A DNA stretch of 48,318 nt from an uncultured Collinsella sp. (GCA_902489665.1 CABUAT010000015.1:1-48318); one strand, 5' to 3'; shown: positions 22,000 through 30,447, counted from the first letter of the stretch. Numbers and translations: made by a program. Notes: generated by a model not told the origin, from the sequence alone.

Positions 22000-23349
22000 C
22001 TACTCCACAACATGGCCGATAAGCTCATAGCAGAAGCTATCGGTAAACTCGACGGTCAGAATATCGCCCACGGACGCCTCACTGGCGTCCAAGTGGACCG
22101 CGCCATCGGAATCGGGCGCCTGGAACCAGGCATGGCCGATCAGCTCGGTGCCGTCCTCGGTCTCTTCGATACCGTCGACGATCACCTGGGCGCGCTCGCC
22201 CACATGTGCGGCGGTGGCGGCAAAACCGAGCGACTCGGCCAGGTCCATGGCCTCCTGGGCGCGCTCGAGCTTGACCTCTTCGTCGACCTGACCCTCCATC
22301 TTAGCGGCCAGGCTGCCCTCCTCCTGCGAGTAGGCAAAGACGCTCGTGTAGTCAAAGCCGACGGTGTCCATAAAGTCGATAAGGTCGCGGAACTCGTCGT
22401 CGGTCTCGGTCGGGAAGCCGACCATAGCCGTGGAACGGATCACGATGCCGGGGATACGCTCACGCAGATCGCGGAACAGGTCCTCGAGCTCCTGGCGCGA
22501 ACCGGAACGGCGCATAGCCTTGAGGATGCGCGCGTCGCAGTGCTGCACGGGGATATCGATATAGGGCAGCACCTCGGGCGTATCGCGAATCGTATCGATA
22601 AGCTCATCGGTCATGCCCTCGGGCTGCAGATAGAGCACGCGGACCCAGACGTTGTGCGGGCGCACGGCCTCGGCGACGGCACGCAGCAGCTGCGCCAGAT
22701 TGCGCGGCGAGCCCTCGGCGACATCCTCGTCAGTAAAGTCGGTACCCCAAATACCCGTGTCCTGGCCGATCAGCACGATCTCGCGCACACCGCCGGCAAC
22801 CAGGTCGCGTACCTCAGAGATAATGCTCTCGGCATTGCGCGAATGATAGCGACCGCGAATATAGGGGATCATGCAGAAGCTGCAGAAGCGGTTGCAGCCA
22901 TCAGAAATCTTGACGTAGGCAACCGCACCCTCGACGGTACGCTTGACCTGAGGAATATAGGCGGCAATCTCACGCTCGACACCCAACACGCCATCGATGA
23001 CCGCCACGATGCCGTCCTCCTCGTCGGCCTTCACAAAGGCCGCAACCTCTGGCAGCTCGTCAGGCAGGTCGTCGCCATAGCGCGACGGCACGCAGCCGCA
23101 CATGACGATGGGGCAAGAACGAACGCCGTCCTGAACCTCGTTGGCGAGCTCGAGCGTGGTCTCGATGCTCTCGGACGTTGCGGAGGCGAGGAACGAGCAA
23201 GTATTGACGATGGCGATATCGGCATCCTGCGGGTCGAATGCCTCCTCGTAGCCCGCGGCGGTCAAAAGAGAACGCATGCGGTCGGTGTCAACCTCGTTCT
23301 TAGCGCACCCGAGGGTGATGTAGAGCACGGAGCCCAACGGTGTATCCAT
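22000..23349 (-). CDS. rimO: Ribosomal protein uS12 methylthiotransferase RimO
   Basis: A 449-residue radical-SAM enzyme that methylthiolates an aspartate of ribosomal protein S12. N-terminal UPF0004 domain with TLGCAKNEVDTDRM and NTCSFL; radical-SAM cluster CNRFCSFCMIPYIRGRYHSR near residue 150, where the RYHSR ending distinguishes RimO from MiaB; C-terminal TRAM domain. The pgsA gene follows nine bases later. Confidence 0.95.
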   Translation of the reverse strand: MDTPLGSVLYITLGCAKNEVDTDRMRSLLTAAGYEEAFDPQDADIAIVNTCSFLASATSESIETTLELANEVQDGVRSCPIVMCGCVPSRYGDDLPDELPEVAAFVKADEEDGIVAVIDGVLGVEREIAAYIPQVKRTVEGAVAYVKISDGCNRFCSFCMIPYIRGRYHSRNAESIISEVRDLVAGGVREIVLIGQDTGIWGTDFTDEDVAEGSPRNLAQLLRAVAEAVRPHNVWVRVLYLQPEGMTDELIDTIRDTPEVLPYIDIPVQHCDARILKAMRRSGSRQELEDLFRDLRERIPGIVIRSTAMVGFPTETDDEFRDLIDFMDTVGFDYTSVFAYSQEEGSLAAKMEGQVDEEVKLERAQEAMDLAESLGFAATAAHVGERAQVIVDGIEETEDGTELIGHAWFQAPDSDGAVHLDASEASVGDILTVEFTDSFCYELIGHVVE

Positions 23350-23376
23350 GTTGGAGAGCGGTCCTTTCGATTGATA

Positions 23377-23874
23377 TTAGCGGTAGTTGGTGAACTGCAG
23401 CGGCTGGCCGTAGTCCTGGTCGCGCAGGAACTGGATCACGGTCTGCAACGCGTCCTTCGAAGCAGAGGAAACACGCAGCTTGTCGGCCTCGATGGTCACC
23501 TTGACCTTGAGCTTTTGGTCCTTGATGTCCTTGTTGATCTTCTTGGCGGTCGCCTGGTCGATACCCTCGACGATATGGCCGAGCACGCGCACGGTGCCGC
23601 CCGATGCCGCCTGCGGAGCATCCCACGAGACAGCCTTGAGGTCGATGCCGCGCTTGATGAGCTTGGAGCTCAGCACGTCGACAATCTGTTTGGAGACAAA
23701 GTCGGCCGGGGCGTTGATCGTAAAGAGCTTGTCGCCCTTCGAAAGCTCGATCGTGGCGCCGGAATCCTTAAGGTCATAGCGCTGGGAAATCTCGCGCGTG
23801 GTCTGCTGGAAGGCGTTGTCGACCTCTTGCATGTTGACCTCGGACACGACGTCGAAGCTGGAATCTTTAGCCAT
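23377..23874 (-). CDS. YajQ family nucleotide-binding protein
   Basis: A 165-residue cytosolic protein of the YajQ/UPF0234 family: SFDVVSEVNMQEVDNAFQQ, QRYDLKDSGATIEL and the C-terminal KVKVTIEADKLRVSS ... FLRDQDYGQPLQFTNYR all match. Some homologues bind cyclic di-GMP; others bind nucleic acid or phage factors. I see no cyclic di-GMP enzyme in the window, so the ligand is open. AAAGGAAACAGC precedes the ATG. It lies between the RodZ-like gene and rimO. Confidence 0.92.
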   Translation of the reverse strand: MAKDSSFDVVSEVNMQEVDNAFQQTTREISQRYDLKDSGATIELSKGDKLFTINAPADFVSKQIVDVLSSKLIKRGIDLKAVSWDAPQAASGGTVRVLGHIVEGIDQATAKKINKDIKDQKLKVKVTIEADKLRVSSASKDALQTVIQFLRDQDYGQPLQFTNYR

Positions 23875-23900
23875 GCTGTTTCCTTTCGCGTACGAGCGGC

Positions 23901-25370
23901 TTAGTAGCTATCGTACGAATAGTCGGTAGAATCGGTGGGCGTCTGACCGTCAGTTGCGGTATCGGCGCCATCCGCGGACTGGGCATCGGTGCCGTCGGTG
24001 GTGTCGGTACCATCGGTGGTGTCGGTGCCATCAGAACTTTCACCATTCTCGGAATCAGTCGTCTCCTTCTTAGGAACGGTGATCGTCACACGAGCCACGC
24101 CCGAGGTCTTGGTATCGTAACGGACCTTTTCACCGTTCTTGGTAACGGTAACATCGGAAGGCTTGGACGTGGTGATCTCGATCGAGGACTCGGGCGTGTA
24201 CTCCTGCTCAAAGGGGCCAGTCGCCTGAGCGCCATAGACCGACTTGCCGTCGACCTTGACCTCAATCCACGCGGTCTTTCCCTTGGCAACGGAGACCTTG
24301 ACCTTCGTTACCTCGTTCTCTTCCTTTTTAGCCGTCGTCTTGGTGGCGTCCGAATCGGTCGATTCGGTCTTCTTAGAAGACTTCTTGGTCGTCGTCTTGG
24401 TAGCAGCGGGCGTCTCGGGCGTGGTCTCGGGCGTCGAAGATGCGCAGCCACGCAGAAGCACCACGATGAGCACAATCAACAGCAGCGCCACGGCACCGAT
24501 GCCGGCGTAGATGATACGCGGATCGAGCCCGTTGTTTTGAGGAGTACGTGACCCGCCGCGTCCACGACCGGAACTGCTGCGGCCGCCTCCCTGAGGCATA
24601 CGACCGCGATTGCTATCGGAACGGCCGCGATAGCCGCCCTGGCCCTGAAGGCTGCGCTGACCCGAGCGGGGCGCAAGTTCACCGCGGCCTTGATAGCCAC
24701 GCTGGCCCGAACGCGGAGCCGAAGAGCGCTGGTCATACGGCTGTGATTGAGAGCGAAGACGCGGCGTCACCTGCGTGGCATCGGCGTCCGCATAGCCACC
24801 GCGAGAGCGTCCGGTAGAGACACCACGGCAACCGCGATCGGAATAGCCGCCGTCGCCGTAGCCGGCACGAGGGTCACGCGCCACGCCACGGGCAGCGGGA
24901 AGTGCGCGGTCCTCGGGCATCGGCGTACTGCGGAACCGGTCACGCTGCAAGCGAATCTCCTCGCCCGAACCCGTCTCGGTAATATAACCGGCCTGCTGAG
25001 GACGCTGTCCATAGCGGGTCGAACGACCGCCCTGAACCATCAGGAAGCGCCCGTTGTCCACCGAGGAACGCGAATTGACGTAGCCGGCGGCGTCCTGAAA
25101 ACGACCGCCCTGCTGGGACGTCTCGCGTTCGTATGCCATCAGGTCGTCAAAGTAGGCATTGACGACCTCGCGCGGATTGAGGCCCAAAAAGCGAGCGTAG
25201 CTCGAAATCATGCCCTGCGCATAGCCACGCGGGGGCATCGATGCAAAGTTACCGGTCTCGAAAAACTCGATGATCTGCGGCCTGATTTTGATGGTGTTGG
25301 CGACCTGCTGGATGGAAAGGCCCATCCGGCGACGCTGTTCGAGCAGCATGTCACCAAAGCGTGCAGCCAT
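23901..25370 (-). CDS. RodZ-like HTH membrane protein with an Arg/Gly-rich linker
   Basis: A 489-residue bitopic protein. Residues about 5-75 are a RodZ-type helix-turn-helix (LLEQRRRMGLSIQQVANTIKI ... ARFLGLNPREVV) that in rods binds MreB. Residues about 100-285 are low-complexity and rich in Arg, Gly, Gln and Ser. One membrane helix follows (IIYAGIGAVALLLIVLIVVLL, about 290-310), then a Thr/Lys linker, a DUF4115-like beta domain (about 350-435), and a tail of Thr-Asp-Gly repeats. Typical RodZ is about 300-350 residues, so the extra length is in the linker and tail. Its stop codon context overlaps ftsK upstream (TGATG), suggesting a link to division. No mreB is in the window. Confidence 0.8.
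   Translation of the reverse strand: MAARFGDMLLEQRRRMGLSIQQVANTIKIRPQIIEFFETGNFASMPPRGYAQGMISSYARFLGLNPREVVNAYFDDLMAYERETSQQGGRFQDAAGYVNSRSSVDNGRFLMVQGGRSTRYGQRPQQAGYITETGSGEEIRLQRDRFRSTPMPEDRALPAARGVARDPRAGYGDGGYSDRGCRGVSTGRSRGGYADADATQVTPRLRSQSQPYDQRSSAPRSGQRGYQGRGELAPRSGQRSLQGQGGYRGRSDSNRGRMPQGGGRSSSGRGRGGSRTPQNNGLDPRIIYAGIGAVALLLIVLIVVLLRGCASSTPETTPETPAATKTTTKKSSKKTESTDSDATKTTAKKEENEVTKVKVSVAKGKTAWIEVKVDGKSVYGAQATGPFEQEYTPESSIEITTSKPSDVTVTKNGEKVRYDTKTSGVARVTITVPKKETTDSENGESSDGTDTTDGTDTTDGTDAQSADGADTATDGQTPTDSTDYSYDSY
23989..24030. repeat. 18-bp tandem repeat in the tail of the RodZ-like gene
   Basis: About two and a third units of an 18-base repeat with few mismatches (GTACCATCGGTGGTGTCG and variants), encoding the DGTDTT repeats at the protein's C-terminus. 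It may vary in copy number between strains. Confidence 0.65.
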
Positions 25371-28150
25371 CAGAATCCTCCAAACTCACGATCTTCACGT
25401 GCCATCTCGGCGTCGACAGACTCCAACGCGGCGAGCCCCTCCTCATCCAGCAGGACCTCGCGCGGCTTGGAACCGTCGGGCGGGCCGACGACACCCTTTT
25501 CTTCCAGCATGTCCATAATACGCCCGGCGCGCGCATAGCCAACCTTAAGGCGGCGTTGCAGGCCAGATGTGGAGCCCAGCTGCGATTCCACCACAATATG
25601 GGCGGCTTCCCAGATAAGCGGATCGTCATCCTGCGGCTCGGCAACGCCCGTGCGAACAATGCCGCCGCCACCAGCCATGGACATGGAAGCAGGCGCCACG
25701 GCGGACAGAATCTCCTCGTGGTAGTCGGGCTCGCTCTGCGACTTAACGAACTCGACGATCTCGTTGATCTCGTCGTCCGAGACAAAACAGCCCTGGATAC
25801 GGCGGGGCTTGCCCCAGTCGACCTTGGAGAACAGCATGTCGCCCAAACCGGTAAGCTTTTCGGCACCCATCTGGTCGATGATGACGCGGGAATCGATGCC
25901 CGTAGCCACGTTAAAGGCGATACGGTTGGTGATGTTGGCCTTAATAAGGCCCGTCACCACGTTGGAGCTGGGGCGCTGCGTAGCCACGATAAGGTGAATA
26001 CCGGCGGCACGGCCCAGCTGGGCGATACGGACGATCGAGGCCTCGACATCCTTGCCGGCGACCATCATCAGGTCCGAAAGCTCATCGATGATGATGACCA
26101 GATAGGGCATCTTTTGCGGCGGGTTATCGTAATGCTCAAACTCGCCGGCGGCCTGCTTTTCGTTATACGTCGAGATTTTGCGAACGTTGAGGCGCTCGAA
26201 GACCTTCAGGCGACGCTCCATCTCGGACACGGCCCACTGCAGCGCACTGGCCGCCTGCTTGGGCTCGGTCACCACGGGCACATAGAGATGCGGCAGGCCG
26301 TTATAGCCCGCAAGCTCGACGCGCTTGGGGTCGACCATGATCAGGCGAACGTCCTCGGGAAGAGCGCGCATGAGGAGGGTCGTGATGATGGAGTTGATCA
26401 TGACCGACTTACCCGAACCGGTGGTGCCGGCGATCAGCAGATGGGGCATCTTGGCGAGGTCGGCGACAACCGGCGTGCCCTCGGCATCGCGACCGATGGC
26501 AAGCTCAAGCGGACCGCCCTTCACATAGGGAAGCACATCGCCCAGGTTGACGTTCTGTCGCTTGCGATTGGGAATCTCGATACCAACGAGCGAGGTACCG
26601 GGGATCGGCGCGAAAATGCGCACCGACTGGGCGGCAAGCGAAAGCGCGATATCGTCCTCGAGGCTCGAGATCTTGCTCACGCGCTCGCCCTCACCGGGCT
26701 GCAACTTAAAGGTCGTGACCGTTGGGCCGGCAATCCAGCCGACAACGCGGGCGCTACGGCCAAACTCAAGCAAGGTGGACTGCAACGACTCGGCAGTCTG
26801 TTCCAGCTCCTTATCAGAAGACGCGGAAGACGCCGACTGCGGGTTGGCGTGCAGGATCTCGAGCGGCGGAAGCTTGAGACCGTCCTCTTCTTCGCCCTCG
26901 TTATCTGCGGCGCCGCCGTCCGCTCCCCCATCGCTAGCCGCAGCCGATTCGACAGCACTCGAGGCAGACGCATCGGCAACCTTGGGATGCTTCAAGAAGT
27001 CGGGGATCTGAGGTGCTGCCGAAACAGGATTCACGGCAAACGGCGGCTCGGACTCGTCGATCTTATCGGGGTCGTCTTCCATCGAAAGCTGACCGGTTAC
27101 CTGGTCGCGCTTTGCATGGCGGCGCGGCAGCAAAGTTGTCTTTGCGGTCTCAATCGGAGCCTCGTCATCCTCGTCATCGCCCTCGGTGAGCTCAATCTCG
27201 CTATCGGACCAAGACGGGTCGGGCTCGCTAGTATTGAGCTTAGGCGCAGCCTTGCCCTTCTTGGCATGACGGCGCGGCAGCAGCGTCGTCTTAGCGCGCT
27301 CAGCCTCAACCGACTCGGACACGTCGACAAACGGATCCTCGTCCTCGTCGTCATCGTCCAAAACCGGGTCTACATCGTTGCCCATGACCGTGGTCACGGC
27401 CGCATCAGAACTCTTTTGGCGCAGAATGCTCAGGCGGGGGCGGGCGACACCAGGCACCGACAGGGCTTCGTCGTCACCCCACGGGCTCGCGTTAACATCG
27501 GCACGACGGCGCTCGGCAAAATCTGCCGCACGATCGCGGGCAGAGCGCAGTACGCCGCCCACCGAAAAGCCAATGATGACAAAACCAACGACGGCCAGAC
27601 CCAACAGGACCACCATCGCGATAGGCTTACCCAGGGCATTCTGCAGCGCACTCGCAATAAACGCACCGATATAGCCACCCGAGTCGGACAGATTTTGCGG
27701 CGTGAACATAGGGTCGCACGAGTCGCTCGTACCCGGCACCATCAGCGAGAGAATGGAGACGACGGCGATAAAGACCACGGCGCCGCCCGCAACAGAGCGC
27801 GCGTTGAGCGGCGAGTCCTCACCTAAAAAGAGCGTGGCGGCAAACAGCAAAATGACGATCGGCAGCACGTAGGCGCCCAGACCAAAGCCCAGGTGGTAGA
27901 AACCGGCAACCGCAGCCGTCACGGGCGCTGTTGCCGGCGAAATCACGGCAATGAAGGACGCAATCGCCAAAACGGCGATGACCACGCCGGCGATATCGCG
28001 GTTGGCCGAGGGCTCGACCAGCGGCTCAAAATCGTCGAAGTCGGCCTCGTGGCCCTTATTGGCACGAAGATGGGAACCGGCACCCTTAGCAGATGCCGGT
28101 TGGTTATTGGCCTTATTACCTTTGGCGTTTTGTGCAGATCCGCGCGCCAA
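25370..28150 (-). CDS. ftsK: DNA translocase FtsK/SpoIIIE
   Basis: A 926-residue septal DNA pump. It has four membrane helices in residues about 52-215, a long acidic linker (about 220-440), then the motor: alpha/beta RecA-like domains with Walker A GTTGSGKSVM near residue 573, Walker B LVIIIDELSDLMM, and a C-terminal gamma winged helix (about 860-920, STSGLQRRLKVGYARAGRIMDMLEEKGVVGP) that reads KOPS-type sequences. The linker contains the 11-residue motif KTTLLPRRHAK twice, near 282 and 337. Its stop overlaps the next start (TGATG). The rnj gene ends two bases upstream of it. Confidence 0.96.
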   Translation of the reverse strand: MARGSAQNAKGNKANNQPASAKGAGSHLRANKGHEADFDDFEPLVEPSANRDIAGVVIAVLAIASFIAVISPATAPVTAAVAGFYHLGFGLGAYVLPIVILLFAATLFLGEDSPLNARSVAGGAVVFIAVVSILSLMVPGTSDSCDPMFTPQNLSDSGGYIGAFIASALQNALGKPIAMVVLLGLAVVGFVIIGFSVGGVLRSARDRAADFAERRRADVNASPWGDDEALSVPGVARPRLSILRQKSSDAAVTTVMGNDVDPVLDDDDEDEDPFVDVSESVEAERAKTTLLPRRHAKKGKAAPKLNTSEPDPSWSDSEIELTEGDDEDDEAPIETAKTTLLPRRHAKRDQVTGQLSMEDDPDKIDESEPPFAVNPVSAAPQIPDFLKHPKVADASASSAVESAAASDGGADGGAADNEGEEEDGLKLPPLEILHANPQSASSASSDKELEQTAESLQSTLLEFGRSARVVGWIAGPTVTTFKLQPGEGERVSKISSLEDDIALSLAAQSVRIFAPIPGTSLVGIEIPNRKRQNVNLGDVLPYVKGGPLELAIGRDAEGTPVVADLAKMPHLLIAGTTGSGKSVMINSIITTLLMRALPEDVRLIMVDPKRVELAGYNGLPHLYVPVVTEPKQAASALQWAVSEMERRLKVFERLNVRKISTYNEKQAAGEFEHYDNPPQKMPYLVIIIDELSDLMMVAGKDVEASIVRIAQLGRAAGIHLIVATQRPSSNVVTGLIKANITNRIAFNVATGIDSRVIIDQMGAEKLTGLGDMLFSKVDWGKPRRIQGCFVSDDEINEIVEFVKSQSEPDYHEEILSAVAPASMSMAGGGGIVRTGVAEPQDDDPLIWEAAHIVVESQLGSTSGLQRRLKVGYARAGRIMDMLEEKGVVGPPDGSKPREVLLDEEGLAALESVDAEMAREDREFGGF

Positions 28151-28151
28151 A

Positions 28152-29822
28152 CTAAACCTCCATGACGACCGGGATGATCATCGGACGGGTGCGCGTACGG
28201 CTCCAGATAAAGTTAGAGAGCGAATCACGCACGGCCTTGCGAATGGCATCGGAACCGCTGCTCGTAAAACTGAACTTGCCCTTCTCGATCGTCTTCATGA
28301 TGGACGCGGAGGCATCCTCGGAGAACTGGTCATCGATGGCAAACGAGACGCCGCGGCCCGAGAACTCGATGGCCTCGATCTTCTTGTGCTTGAGCGAGAC
28401 GATGGCAACAGCGGTAACCATACCGTCGTTGGCGAGCTTCTGACGATCGCGCAGGACGATGGGGTCGGTATCGCCGATACGCAGGCCGTCGACGTAGACG
28501 ACGCCGGACTCGACGGGCGTACCGCGTTTAACGATACCGCCGCGCATCTCGAGCGTGTCGCCGTTATCGAGGATAAAGATATGATCGTCCTTGATGCCCA
28601 TCTTGCGAGCCAGCTGGGCATGGGCGCGCAGATGCACGGCTTCACCGTGAACCGGCATAAAGTACGTGGGCTTGGCCATGGCCATCAGGAGCTTGAGCTC
28701 CTCCTGGCTACCGTGGCCCGAGACGTGGACAAGAGCTCGGTTCTTATCCCACACGTCGCAACCGAGCTTGGCCAGGCTGTTGACGACCTGCTGGACGGCT
28801 TTCTCGTTACCGGGGACCGGCGTTGCCGAGAGGATAACGGTATCGCCCTCGTGGATGGAGAGCGTCTTGTGCTCTCCGTTGGCCATGCGGGACAGGGCCG
28901 ACAGCGGCTCGCCCTGCGAACCGGTGCACATGACGACGATCTTGTCGTCGGGCAGGTTATCGATATCGAAGGCATCGATGATATCGGCATCGTCGATGTT
29001 GAGGTAGCCCAGCTCACGCGCCACGCGGGTGTTGGTGAGCATGGAGCGACCGGTCACAACGACCTTACGGCCGCACTTGCGGGCGGCATCGCAGATCTGC
29101 TGCAGGCGATGGATATGGCTCGAGAACGACGCGACGAACACGCGACCCGGGGCGTTCTTGATGGCGTGCAGCAGATTGGGGCCAACCTCGGCCTCGGACT
29201 TGGTAAAGCCGGGAACCGTGGCATTGGTGGAGTCGGAAAGCAGCAGGTCGATGCCCTGCTTGGCAAAGCGGCTGATAGCGGCGTAGTCGGGCGTGACGCC
29301 GTCGATGGGCGTCTGGTCGAGCTTAAAGTCGCCGGTGTGCATAACGGTGCCCTGATTGGTGCGGATGAACACGCCCAGAGCGCCGGGGATGGAGTGCGTC
29401 ATCGAGAAGAAGTCGAGCGAGATGCCGCCGAGGTTGACATGGCTGCCGCCCTTAACCTCGCGGAACTTGGGCGCGCGGATGCGGAACTCAGAAAGCTTGC
29501 CCTCGATAAAGCCAAGCGTCAGCTTGCTCGAGAAGATGGGCACCTTATTGTTGAGGTCCTGCAGCAGATACGGAAGCGAACCGGTGTGGTCCTCGTGGCC
29601 GTGGGTGACGACGATACCGCGGAGCTTTTCCTCGTTCTCCAAAACATAGGTGTAGTCGGGAAGCACCAGGTCGATACCGGGCTGGGAGTCATCCGGGAAC
29701 ATGAGGCCGGCGTCGACGAGCACCATGTCGTCGCCGCACTCGAAGACCGTCATGTTCTTGCCGATGCCGTCAAGGCCGCCGAGCGGGATGATCTTCAAGG
29801 GAGATGATTTTTTAGCTGCCAT
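28152..29822 (-). CDS. rnj: Ribonuclease J
   Basis: A 556-residue metallo-beta-lactamase/beta-CASP ribonuclease with 5'-to-3' exonuclease and endonuclease activities in mRNA and rRNA maturation. The metal-binding motif THGHEDHTGSLPYLL is near residues 74-88; further motifs are HTGDFKLD, SDSTNAT, and the beta-CASP HVSGHGSQEEL and PVHGEAVHL. The C-terminal domain is present. The 5' untranslated region holds a small hairpin (29911-29930), and the repeat elements lie further upstream, so rnj expression may be affected by them. Confidence 0.96.
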   Translation of the reverse strand: MAAKKSSPLKIIPLGGLDGIGKNMTVFECGDDMVLVDAGLMFPDDSQPGIDLVLPDYTYVLENEEKLRGIVVTHGHEDHTGSLPYLLQDLNNKVPIFSSKLTLGFIEGKLSEFRIRAPKFREVKGGSHVNLGGISLDFFSMTHSIPGALGVFIRTNQGTVMHTGDFKLDQTPIDGVTPDYAAISRFAKQGIDLLLSDSTNATVPGFTKSEAEVGPNLLHAIKNAPGRVFVASFSSHIHRLQQICDAARKCGRKVVVTGRSMLTNTRVARELGYLNIDDADIIDAFDIDNLPDDKIVVMCTGSQGEPLSALSRMANGEHKTLSIHEGDTVILSATPVPGNEKAVQQVVNSLAKLGCDVWDKNRALVHVSGHGSQEELKLLMAMAKPTYFMPVHGEAVHLRAHAQLARKMGIKDDHIFILDNGDTLEMRGGIVKRGTPVESGVVYVDGLRIGDTDPIVLRDRQKLANDGMVTAVAIVSLKHKKIEAIEFSGRGVSFAIDDQFSEDASASIMKTIEKGKFSFTSSGSDAIRKAVRDSLSNFIWSRTRTRPMIIPVVMEV

Positions 29823-29910
29823 AGGTTAGTGTTGTTTCCTTTCTTCGAAACGGGTCTGGAACAACCGACGGGGCGCTTCTGGCAAACCGACCGCCGGGAA
29901 CGTACAACAA

Positions 29911-29930
29911 TGCATCGCAGAGTCGATGCA
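29911..29930. other. Small hairpin in the rnj leader
   Basis: TGCATCG and CGATGCA separated by six bases, about 90 bases before the rnj start. It has no T-run. A role in 5'-end stability is possible but only a guess. Confidence 0.4.
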
Positions 29931-30010
29931 ATAACCACAGTATGATACCCATTTGCACAACAACAGACCACCCATGCATCAAAGCCCCATCTGAACCTGT
30001 GTATCCCGCC

Positions 30011-30151
30011 GGTCAGGGCTCAGCGGCCCCGGCACGGGCTAAGTTTCCTGCTCTACAGTCCTGCTCACGACGGAGGCCACATTAAGTGGCCTCCTGTTCG
30101 TGCGGAACTCGCGATAAACTTAGCCCGTGCCGGGGCCGCTGAGCCCTGACC
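30011..30151 (-). repeat. E-family palindromic element 1
   Basis: Perfect 36-base arms at 30011-30046 and 30116-30151 around a 69-base core. On the minus strand the core starts ATCGCGAGTTCCGCACG and ends GCAGGACTGTAGAGCAGG. Inside it are a 9-bp hairpin (30072-30094) and a 5-bp outer stem CACGA/TCGTG (30066-30070 with 30098-30102). The arm ends touching the core are AAGTTT/AAACTT, as in element 2. Confidence 0.9.
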
Positions 30152-30275
30152 TGCCAATATGAGATAGGTTTATTTTGGTAGGTTTTATCAGGGGAAATAC
30201 TGCTGTGTCTATCTACTGATCTGAAATCTGACCACTGAATAGACTATCTAACTAAATAGCAAGCGGCACCAACCA

Positions 30276-30424
30276 GCCCTTTTGCTTGCGCCCGGGAGGG
30301 CCGCATATGAAGTTTATCGCGAGTTCCGCACGCAAAGGAAAGCACTTAATGTGCTTTCCGTCTTGCGCAGGACTGTAGAGCAGGAAACTTCATATGCGGC
30401 CCTCCCGGGCGCAAGCAAAAGGGC
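30276..30424 (+). repeat. E-family palindromic element 2
   Basis: Perfect 40-base arms at 30276-30315 and 30385-30424 around a 69-base core of the same length and ends as element 1. The inner 9-bp hairpin (30337-30359) keeps its loop TTAAT, but three base pairs have changed on both sides. The outer stem is CGCAA/TTGCG (30331-30335 with 30363-30367). Except for AAGTTT/AAACTT next to the core, the arms share no sequence with element 1. The right arm overlaps the pnp terminator. Confidence 0.9.
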
Positions 30425-30447
30425 GACCCCTGTCCGGAGTCGCCCTT
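30419..30447 (-). terminator. pnp terminator
   Basis: Nine-base stem AAGGGCGAC/GTCGCCCTT with an 11-base loop, 24 bases past the pnp stop, followed on the minus strand by TTTTGC. The final stem bases and the T-run lie inside the right arm of element E2. Confidence 0.8.

Noticed and set aside
20863..23904. A 1013-codon open frame on the plus strand, and similar long frames such as 16750-18558, 25361-27826 and 30483-32765
   Set aside because: They lie antisense to recognised genes, have no ribosome-binding sites and code for His/Arg/Gly/Leu-rich text with no family features. High G+C genes read backwards give such frames.
30011..30424. Insertion sequence or MITE
   Set aside because: No transposase or target-site duplication is visible, and the ends, which should be conserved in a MITE, are the variable part.
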